Shown here piece after piece: positions 49,701 to 61,700 of a stretch of DNA of 64,000 nt (its first letter is position 1; every line of letters begins with the position of its first letter). Origin of the DNA: Marthasterias glacialis (taxonomy: Eukaryota > Echinodermata > Asteroidea > Forcipulatida > Asteriidae); NCBI GenBank assembly GCA_911728455.2, contig OU452219.1, positions 9,484,320 through 9,548,319 of the forward strand. The letters run 5' to 3'. Below the pieces are notes generated by a model that worked only from the letters and a program-made list of their open reading frames with translations, was not told where the DNA came from and did no database searches. The translations under genes and the position numbers were made by a program.

Positions 49701-52700
49701 CTCATCTTTGGCAATGACATTCTTTCTGTAACCAGTGAAGAAACTGCCATCCATGGTAACCATGCGAGTTCCTGAAAGTAGAAAATAATATACAAATAAT
49801 GAATATATACAGGTGCAATGGGGAGAATATTTCCATGTGTTGAAATATGGAATGTTCAATTCAACGAGACAAGTCAAGTTGAATGGAACATATTCTATCT
49901 TTCAATGGATGAGAACATTCTCTCAATTGCACGAATGCAAAACATTCACTATTCGTCTTATATACCATCTGAGTAGATCTTTGTCCCTTGACTGGAGGAT
50001 AAAACAGTAAGACTATTCTTCTGATCCATTTATCACATGAACACCAGACAGCAGCATCAAAATATAAACCTGGGCATCATTACTTACCTCGTTTTGACAC
50101 AACCTCCAATTTGCACAGTGAAGCCATAAGCAAGGGGTTCAGATCTGAAATAGGTGATCCTGTTGCTATGGTACCACCCAAACTCTGTGATATCCAAACG
50201 AAGGGGAAAAAAGGTCAAACTTGTGTTAGATACAGAAGTTCAAGTGAAAAACCATTTAAATTACCTCCTCGAAAGTGCACCCTTAATGTCTGTCTAAAGA
50301 TTGTAGGGATAAACAAAGCCTGTATGAACGACATCAAAACTCACCGCAGTGTTTCTGATTTGATGACCTGCAAACCAGCGCAACATCTCCACAATGGCGG
50401 CGAAGATACGCATCTTGGGCTCTGTGCAAAAAAAAAGAACATTTTTTTGATTTAGTGATAATGATATCATCTGCGCTTTAAAGTGACAGTATCAGACAAT
50501 TGAGTGTTGTATAGAGAATTTAAAAAATACATGCAAACAGTTCATGACACTGAAAATTGACTAGCGTGGGCAGGAATCCACTGTAAGCCAAGCCCACTTC
50601 ATTCAAACTGGCTCCAACCAATTGCAAGCAGCATTGAGCTAGTACTTCCCGCCAGGAATCTTCAATTTTTTCCTTCCAGCCCGACGGGATTTTCTTTGAG
50701 AGTACCACGGGCACAAAACACCTTGACTTGACAAAGCCAAGAGAACAAAGACTTGACAAAGCCAAGAGAACAAAGACTTGACAAAGCCAAGAGAACAAAG
50801 ATTCTTTTTAAGCATGAGAACTTGCATACGACTGGTCCTAAATCTGGAACCAAGACTGGAAGCTCAGTTCACTCAGACTTACCTCCATTGAGCCGAAAAA
50901 CAATGAATACACAATGGGAGAAGCCTCTCGTTTTCACGTAATCCTCTTCTTGGAACAAAAAGACAAACGTCTGCAATCGGGGATAACACAATAACCCCCG
51001 CACAATGGGCAAAAATTGGCGAAATTTGCCACTCCACCTGTCATCATTGTGTGTGTGAAACAAAACCTATCACAGTGAGTGCGTGCTTTGTGCACACTCT
51101 GAAACAAAATGTCCAGGCGACCTTTGTTACGGTACTCCTATTTTACACAATGGCTTGTTTACATGACCTCCATTTGCGAGTTCACTCGACATCCGGCTCC
51201 AACTGTTATAGCTCCTACTCATTTCCCACTTTGAGGTTTACCTCACATACCCTCAATCCCTAACCCTCATGTACCTACCTATCCTAACCTTTACATCTCA
51301 ACAACCCACCTGATTCACTTTGTATCAGCTTCTTGAGGTACTCATCGAGGTACGTTAGAGACACTGAAGCACCTACTCTTATCCCAGTGGGGGAAGTCTC
51401 AATGTTCGTCAACTCAGGGATATAGTTCAAGTCAATAATGACTGGGTACACCTGGTTCTTAAACTTCACCTCAACACCTGCAAAACAGTCAAAAAATAAG
51501 ATCTGAAAAACTATCATTCAATGAAAAATTGCAAATTACTAATTACTTTTCAATATCTTTATTTCCTAACTCTGGTGGCCCTGGAGTATTTTTATTTGGA
51601 ACCAGTCAATGTTTGGATAGCGTATAGTGGACAAGCAGTCTAACGCGCAGAACTCAAATTCTGCTGGCTGAGTCATCAGAGTGCTGGTTGGAGTCCCGTT
51701 TGTGACAATTGTGTCCTTGAGCAAAACACTTGACTATAATTGCTTCTCATCACCCAGGAGTAAATGGGTACCTGTGAGGATAGGGGTTATTGAAGTGAGT
51801 GATTAGCAACCTGTGCGCCCATTTGGCTGCTGGTGCTGCATACTCCTAAGGAGTTGAGATGGTTTCAGGAATGCTTAGGGCATACACAGCGGTAATAACG
51901 TAAGGCTATTTGAGGGGCCTACTTGGCTTGAAACAAACTACCTAATAAGTTGTTTTAACCATTTGTCTGTCCAGCTTGCAGAGCCTCATTCCATAGAGCT
52001 ACTATCAAAGCAGAATATTTTGTTCAAGTAAATTTGTCTGCTAAGCGAAAATCTTACAGGAAACCTGCCACAAACAATACACTTGTTATTTATTATTTTG
52101 CCTGGTAACCTGATTCTGTAAAGCAACTTTGTTCAGTGCTTAGCAAAGTTGCAAACTTCAGCTTATGTATTCTGTAGGACATTAGCCACAGGCCAACAGA
52201 AAAAAAGAGAGAAAAAAAAACAGCTACCACAATACAAAGTGGCAGGAATACCAATTTAATGAATGTTGGAATACATTCTGACATTGTTCTTTTTCCGCAC
52301 TGTGATCAACCCACCAACTTCTGTGTTTCCGACAACCATGTTTGCCTCAGGATGCATCCCTTTTAGTTCCAGTAACTGCTGCAGTGTGACTGGGCGATAC
52401 CAAGTCACCCGGTCACCAACAAACTTCAGAATGGATGGAGATTCCTTGTCCAACATCATCTACAAAAAATTAAAGGAAATTAACAACTTCAAAGTTTCTG
52501 GAAGAGTCATTTTATATTCTAAGGCTCCGGTGTTTCAAAAAATATGAAATATTCATTGCTTAATTGATTGCAACAGCTTTTTACAATTAAAGGAATAAGC
52601 TATATTTTCTTGACATTTTTGTCTTCTTTTTTTTTCAGAGTTGGGGGGTGTTTAACAAAACAATTAAATATAATTAACTGCATTGATTTGAATAAATCAC

Positions 52701-55700
52701 ACAGTACCAGCCATGAAAGTGGTAACTGAGTTAACTTTTAAACTATACAAGGTTTTGAATACTAATAACTTACAATGAGCTCTGGTGGGAAGATGGTTTC
52801 TTGAGAGGGGTCATAGGGCGTGAACTCACTGGGGTCAAACAGCTTTGTGGATACCTGTACAGGGTCAGGAGAACAAGGTGCAGAATGATAGTGTAGATGA
52901 ATCAAGCACCTTGTCATCTTGTTAATCAAATTACAATTCTGGTGACACTGTCTTACCTGCCACCATTTGAAATCTGAAAAAGGGGACACATAGCGGAGCG
53001 ATCAAGAGACTTTGAGCTAAACCTGAAGCGGCTGACCATGGCCTCTGGTTTGAGGAGTAGCGCCCTCATGGTACAGTGCCCTTTATTTTATATGATCTGA
53101 CTCAGATTGCCGATTTTTTGTTTTCTCCCCTGAAAATCGCGACGTCTGGGTTTTTATGAGTTTTTAAATTGGAAATCGGGACAGTCCCGGGGGCAAAAAA
53201 ATGGGGCAGTTGGCAGGTATGCAATCTACAGACTTGGTCTGAAATTTTTCTGAAAATTCTACTAAAATAAAATGGAAAAAACAACTGTAGCATAGTTCTG
53301 ATCAAGTACTGTTTCAAAACATCCATTATACAACCAAAAAACGTCTCAACTTAGTTTTCACCCCAATCTGTACCTAGTTGAGAAAGACCCTATTTGAGTG
53401 TACTCAAGTTAGGCCGCACAATCATTAGGGCGATTACTCAAATGGGAGACTTTTGGAGACGCTACTGAGCTGGCGGTAGACTTAGCAGGTAAGTCTCTTG
53501 TTTGCAGAAATGCATGCATGCTCAGAACTGCACAAACAATGAAAATTTACCTGGTACGTCTGCTGCCACCTAGTGTTCCAAAGTCTCTACATTGTGGGTG
53601 CTGCATACTTGTTCTATTCTTAATACCGGTCAAATATTCCTTTTTATTTAATTCTCCCCCAGCCCCTTTGTAGTCCTCATACACCATGAGTTACCTCCAC
53701 TGGGAACTTATTGAACCCTTGTACGCCGCAGAACGAGCCTCCCCATAATGCGCGTCTAAAATTACCGCAATTTTGGGAGTCAATTCCTTTGTGTACATTT
53801 TGACTCCCAAAATGGTGGACAGGATAGGCGTGTGTAAGTGCGCTGCGCGTCTTGAATAGGTCAAAAGCTAAGTTCATCACAGTAACACTTTCACAGGTTA
53901 GTTTCAATGCATATCTCTTTCGATGGATCTTTTCATAAATCTGATTTCCTTTTTTAAGTCAACTGCTTACCCCTTCTTCAAGTCCAGAGGTAACGCTATT
54001 GTTCATGCAGCAGTTGGCACTATTTCCACCACAACAACCCTCCTGCAAATTTGAAATTGAAACAACATCCACAACAATAATCGTACAGCCCTGGTATCTG
54101 CCAAGAATGACAAACAACAGTAACAATACTATGTCCCTAAACCTTTTTATAACACACATCTTGCAGGTTCTGTAGGCTGGTTGGCTGAAACACAGTCACA
54201 TGGGGTTGACTAATAATAGGCTAGTGCATGAGACTTGCGCCACCGTGAACTAGATGCGTAAGAGTCAAGACATCCTACGTGCATAATTTGTGAGAAATAG
54301 TTCCCGAACCGGGCACTCTACTCAAAATTGTTGACTGGTTAGAGCAAAACAGCAACTAAAAATGGCAAAAGTCATGGTCTGAATCCCCCCTTAGTAATAT
54401 GCCCGTCGGGAAAGCACTGAGTATACAGTGCTTCACAGTACATCACAGTACATCAGTGTAGGATAAAACACAAATAACTAACTGTATACTGTTGAAAAAG
54501 ACATATAATTCTCTTCAATGTGAAATCTGTTTTGAAATGTTTTGTCATCTGGTACCACCAGCAACGAGAGTATAAGGAAAGACACTTACAGCGTTTGTAC
54601 AGCGTTTGTGTGTTATACAGGAAATCCTGCAGTTAGGTACATGGGTTAATGAACATAAAATATCTTCATGTTACTGATGACCAGTGAAACTGGTCACCCG
54701 GACAATGTCTTACCTTTGTAAATGTGCTGTAGCCCTGCAGGATTGGTCGGTACCCAGTACATCGGCACAGATTTCCTTCAAATGCACTCTCTATTTCCTC
54801 CATAGTGGGCACTGGCTTGTTCCTCAGCAGGGCGTACATAGACATTACAATACCAGGAGTACAGAAACCACACTGCGACCCATGAGCTTTGGCCAGGCGT
54901 TCCTACAACGCAAAAGGATAATACCAATTCAAGTTGATTCAATCTTTGTTACAATGTTGGTGAAAAGGAAAGAAAAGTAAGCAAAAACAATGTATATCAA
55001 GCAAAGACAATCAAAAACTCTTTTACTGAAATGGTTAAAAAACAGAGTAGCAAACCAACATGGGGGCATTTTCAGAAGCCAAAAGGAAGCTTGTGTAGAA
55101 ATGCCCACGGACAAAAACATACAAACATCAACTACAGCAATAACAAACTAACAAAATTGGAAAAAACAATTTAACTTGGAGAAAAACTTAGTAAAAGTAA
55201 AAAAACAAATTAATTAGTTAATAGAATAAAGAAACTACTATTTATAAAATAAATAATAATAAATGTGTCGCTAAAGGACTTATGCAGGACAACGCCATGA
55301 TAATTTAACACAACAGTTGGAGAACAAAGCAGGAATATCTAGAGAAAGAAAGGAAACTATGTGGAGTATTTGGAAACCAACATCGTCTTAAAAGAGGCCT
55401 TGAACCTACAAACAGACGGCTGAGATTTTAAAGCATTGTCAAGACCATTCCACAGTCGCGGCCCCCTAGCTTGAACAGAAGAAGAATCTGGCAAATATTT
55501 TTTAATAATAGATTCAAAGTCATCATTTAAGGCCAATATTTTCCACTATTGGGTTAAAAACTCATCTACTTAATGTCAGTTTATACAAAATCTGTACAAG
55601 AAGCATTCACTGTTGTATTCTGACCTGCACTGGGTGTAGTCTGGTTTGGGTGCTGCCAATTCCTTCAATGGTTGTGACTGCCATACCATGTACTGAACAT

Positions 55701-58700
55701 ATTGGAGTCAAACAAGCATTGACTGCATAGTGACTGAAAAGAAAAAAAAACGTAATAAATTTCAGATTAGCCTATAGTCTTGTAAAAGGCTATAGCATAA
55801 AAGCCATGCACACATAAAGACCACTCACACTTTGCAGTCACAATTTCCAAAAAGTCTGAATAATTGTGATACATGCACAAGTACATGCACCTTAATTTTG
55901 TACAGAAATGTGGATGTGATGTGTTGTCAACAGCATACAGGATGGGGTGGTGCTTAGAAAGCCTGTGTGTAAATGTATCTCCAAAGGTCACGAGTGGGGC
56001 TTTATTGATTGGCCTAGTCATCCAAGTGGCTGAAAACTGTTCACATTTTAACATTCTTAATGACAGATCATTCTAAATATCATTCAAAATAGTTTTTAAT
56101 GAAATACCAATCTGGATGACGAACACACCCTAAATCAGTCAACATTAAATTCTGTGCAGTTTACTAAACCCTTAAACATGTTAAAAAACTCGTAGTCATT
56201 CTGAATTTTTCAATATCTGCAGTTAACTTATTTACTAGTGCCTGGCATGGCCAGTTTGTACAACAACATCATCTTTGTTGACCCAATTCACCTGACGTCA
56301 TCATCACAATAGTCATGGTTTGGGCCATTTTGTGAGTCAATGTTATACAGTGTAGTTGGCATTTTAGGCAATGCGGCGTTTACACGTTTAACATAAATTG
56401 TACGTGCAATTTGACTCCAAAAATGGCGAGCCTGGCAGACAGTAGCTGCATGTGATGTTGGTACAAATGGTCAACAGAAAACTGACGCACATGTAAATTA
56501 TGCAAATCATATTTGGTGAGTCGTGGCCGAGCGGTCAAGTGCACTGGATTCAAACTCTGGTGTTTCTGACCAGCAGAGTGTGGGGTTCAAGTCCCGGTCA
56601 TGACACTTGTGTCCTTAAGCCAGATACTTCACCATTATTGCTTCATCATGCAGATGGAACATAAGGTTGTGTAATGCATGTAAAAGTACTCAGTACACTG
56701 ATCGTTAAGAGAAGGGGTTTGCCCAGGTGTTTCTGGCAGTGGCTGTTGAATACGCCGCAGCACCTTGTAAACCCTTATAAGGTTTTACATAAATGGGTCT
56801 CTTCAAGAACTTCAAAAACTTGTCTTAAAATTAATAATATACAGTAATAAGCGCCTTGAGTACCTGATTGTTGGTAGAAGCATGTGCTTTATAAGACTTT
56901 GGTATTAACATTATGACAAAATTGAGAGACCACCAACACAGGGCTGGATAGCTCAGTTGGAATAGCCACGTATATCCGTTGGTTGCAGGTTCAAATCCTA
57001 CTCTAGTAAATTTGTCTTTGTTCCACCCACAAATCTATTTAAAATTTACTCAGTTTCCCTTGGTTTATTGCTTGATTATTATTAATATTTGTATTTCCAC
57101 TGTAAGACAGGTGGTTGGTTCAAATCCCGCTTGAGTCATATTGTCTTTGTTCAACCCAAAACTTGATTTAAAATTTACTAAGGTTTCCATGTACTCAGGT
57201 TCCCAGATACATGTACTATTTCCAAATTAAATTTGCACTGTTTGTTTTGGGCAGTCAGACAAGGGAGAACCACGTATAATTTTTCCAGTGGATCTGTTTT
57301 CTTCTTCTTGGCCACTACTACACTGGACATGTCTTACCTGATACATTTGTGCTTTGGTGAGTACTTGGACACCATGATAGTGCAGGCACCACAACCTCCT
57401 TCCCCACATCCTAGCTTACTCCCTGTGAGAAGCACTGTGTATCATAGAAGCTTAAGTTAAGAATTCATCAATATCAATATTTGTACTCATCTCAAGTAAA
57501 ACAGGTAAAACAAAATTCTTTAAAACAATTTTATATAATATAAAAACATCCCCTTAAGAGATAGATGGACTTTACTAGGTATAAAATTTCTAAATGAAGT
57601 GTATAATATATGCAACCATTTACTTTCAAGGTTTCTTGAAATAATATAATTGATAATAATTAAATAGGAAGACAGACCGAGCACAGTCAAATGTCCAATC
57701 CTCCACTTGTGTTGATGCAGATTACTGAGAGATGTGATGTTTCTTCTGAACTGTATCATCCAAAAAGTTCATTAGCCATGATAAATTATGCTTCATAATT
57801 TTTAAATTTTCTGACATTTGATTACACTGATCATCAATGCCAGAATGTCAAACTCAAAACCTCAAAACCTTTATTATCATTTGGCAATGGCCGAAGAAAA
57901 TAACTTTGTACCAAGTTTTTCATTATAAATTTTGGGATGGGCGTTAGAAATGTCTTCTTGTTTTTTAGGGTTATCATGTCCCGTTTATTGGGGTTGTTGG
58001 GTGATCATGACAAGGGCTGTGTATGCAGGTTTGTTTTTTAAATCAAGGGAATAAAAGAGTGGTGACCGAGGTCTTAAATGGACATTTAAAACTGGCAGGG
58101 TTGTGGCCATATGACGAAGGACCGAGCCAAAGCTGAGGTCCTTTATCACATGGCCACGACCCTGCAAGGTTTTAAATGGTCGTTTAAGACTGAGTAACTA
58201 CTCGTTTATTCCCATTCATAAACGCCCCTTTTGTTAAAAAGCACAATAATGTAGGAAAAAACATATTTTTTAATTCCTATCCTGTCCTCAGGCTCCATTT
58301 TGACAAGTGTCATATTGTGTGCAACGCTCAATGGTTGTGCATACATGTACGTGTGCGTACTAGTAGACTATACATTGAGTACCGGTGGTTTTGTTTGCAT
58401 GTTTGCAAAAATAAGCGCCCACATAAGTATAATTACCGACTGGTTAAAAACATTCTTGGGCCATGTGTTTAAACACCTCCATGCAATATGCTCTCCACCA
58501 TTCAGAACGGATAAACTGTCTGGGGTATTTATGAATGTTGTTTTAGTGTAAATGAAAGTATGATTTTTAATGTTTAATTGTAAAATTGTAAAAACACAAT
58601 GTTTTGACTTGCAGTAAAAGAAATCCACATGTAGTTTTAACTTCGGGTCATTAAGTGTGAGGTTTTGAAGCAATGAAGTAACTTATTATCACATGTATAT

Positions 58701-61700
58701 CATTTTTATTTAAAAAATACCTCAGAGAGTTTATGCACTCTTATCGGTCGAAGACACTCCACATGAGGGTGTCTTAACATGTGATACTGTATAGCGACCG
58801 GCTACAATGAATTAGTGAATAAATGGCCCCTAAACAAGCATATTGTTGTGCAAAAGTTCTGTATGCACCATGCATGTTGTCCTAGGAACTATCAAATCGA
58901 TTTCTTTCTTTGAGGGTACTTTTGTTTTTCAGTTTTTAGCAAGAAATGTTGCTGCAATGTGCAGAACCATAACATGCGTATACCACGTGTATGCTTGAGC
59001 GTGCAGATCAATTTAAGGTAGCTGGTACGCACATGAAACCAACATAATGCAAAGCATAAAGCCGAACAACAACTTAAGTATTTTTCATATAGTAATCTTA
59101 ATTTTCGAAGCTTGTAGTCTGGTTCTTGAAAATATGCATCAATAGTTTTAAAATAATGTGTAAGAGATTAGGTGCCACGCAAAAATTGAATAGACTAATG
59201 CATGGCCCTTGAACATGAATATAATAATTCTAAAATTATCAGCGAAAGAAAAAAATCACTAATTATGTTAATTTTTGCCTTTTTCATTAAAGATACTGAT
59301 GGGAACAACAGTGTGATTACCGGGTCTTCACTGTGTGATAATGACCGGGTTGGTGGACCACTGTTATTAATTACCTCCCTAATTAAAAAAACAGTTGAGG
59401 TTTTTAGAATGAAGAATGATTTTAAAGGATACACTTGGTACGTAGGTAAGTCAGTATGGTAACTTCTGGTTCAACATGACGATCTACAACCTATGAACAA
59501 TGATAAGAAGAAAGCAATACTTGTAATCAAAAATAAAACAAATGGCAAACAAGGCCAGCATTGGATGCCCTAGGAATGAGTGCAGAATCCAATCATTACT
59601 TAACAGGCTAAACATAAATCTCCAAGTATAGTTAAGATGGGCTATAAGGTCAAATGCAGTTTTGTGAGGGACACATTTTACGAGTCTCTTATACCTCACA
59701 TTAAGACGGTGTAAAATTAAAATTGACGTTGCATTTACCTTTCCAGTGAGAAGTTTGATAAAGGTGCATACCGGTTTAACGTTTACATAATTTAGTCATG
59801 TGGAATTATAGACAATAGATAGATATTTAGATAGTTGTTGCAAAACAAAATATATAACGTAATTAACGAGAGATGTTAGAAAAAAAACAAAAGGATCAAA
59901 GGTCGGGGTATACCGCTTTACCAGCCCAACAACTGTAAAATTTGAAAAATTTGAGTTGAATTTGGTGCAGTAATGAGTTTTATACGGTTGGAAGTACAAC
60001 TAACTCCGAAATCATGTGATCTATCTGAACCAAAAATCTGGTTCGGATAAATCGGGTGACCCTAATTTGTCTGAAAAATGCTTGAAAACGGTAAATATTA
60101 GATTTGTTTTTACAGACCGTTCAACTCGAGTCCTGGAAGACTTTTAATGTACTTGTGGGTGTATTTTGTTGCCTAAATAGCCCAATGAGGACCCAATATG
60201 TGTGCCTTTAACATTCAAGAACATCCAGCGATGGCACATTTCAAATGGGTCTGTCCATTTTTGGACAGGGAACTTTTCTAGTTTAGTTCAATCCTGAGTT
60301 TCCATGACATTCAATCAAAATGGCGTTGACTTTGACCTATTGACGTACTAAAACAAATACTGTCAGACTCATCTATTGCTAATGATGTCATATTTCAAAT
60401 TTTGCTCAGAAAAAGTATCAAGTAGAATGACGGTTCACATCATTTTAACATAAGGTTAGAGAATTGTAATAATTTCCACTTTTGTAAGAGCATCGCCAAA
60501 CTGAATTTGACCTTGGAGCCCCTCTTGAGATCTTTGGTGATTTATTTTACATTTTTTTCCCAATCTACACGAACACAGCAAAAACTATTACAAAAGCTTT
60601 CTAACTAACTAGTTAACAACAGTTGTGTAAAGTCTGGTGGAAGAAAGACCAATCTGCAATCTACAGCACAGGGTACAACACAATGTTACAATACAGTGAT
60701 CATATTTCAAACATTATCTTGACCTTGCACTAATGATCAACTCTTGTTCGATTTGCTGTTAACCTCCAGATGGACAAAGATAAGTTTCATAAAAAAATAC
60801 CAACCATAATTTTAAAAAATAGGAATTAAAGATTGTAAAAACAAACACACTAGGGGGTATTGGATGGGAAAAAAGGGGAAAAATCAAGATTTCATACTGG
60901 AAAATAAATGAGATATTTAAAAACATGTAAAGTTTGGTAGTTAACCAACCCTGACCTCTTAATCTAATTGTTTGAATTTCCTGTTTGAACTGGAAAGAAA
61001 AGCTGGGGATAAAATAAACATGTGAAATTGTTTATTTACTTTAATAGGCTATGATTCAAAGATTGTAAATTTATCATTCGCAGATCAGACAACAAGGTTT
61101 TGTACATATTAAGCTTCAAACTGATGTTATTCAATCCCTGATTATGTCATCATGATGATGTCATTAGTTTTTTCGACCAAGTTAAGTTATAATAATAACA
61201 ATAATGGCATGTGTAGAGCACCATCTATCTGGTAGAACTGTTCTGAGGCGCTGGTGATACTTCCATTGTGCCAACCTGTTATATACTCAAATGCACGCTT
61301 AGTGTACAAATCAAATTGGAATCAGACTAAACTTACTAGAGCTAGAGAGCAAACATTTATTCGATCTACACTTGGCACTAGCTAAAGGAAAACTGGTTAG
61401 AGCAGTCATCATACAATGAAAAACATATGGGCTAATCGGCAATACTTCAAAGGCAGGAGTGTAGGATCAAAGGTTAAATACCAAGAGTAAAAGTGGGAGT
61501 CCTGTCAAGGGACTATAGTGAAATGGGGCTGCTTAGGGACCCATACTTCATCAACATGTCAAATATATCAAAGTCCAGAAGTAATAAACAATGAACTTTC
61601 TAGAATGGAAAATTAGGTCGCACGGTTATTACACAACCATCCACTTTGGGTTGTTCATCCCCGGACATTGGGGTTCACTCTCACAGGGGTTGCCTTGGGT

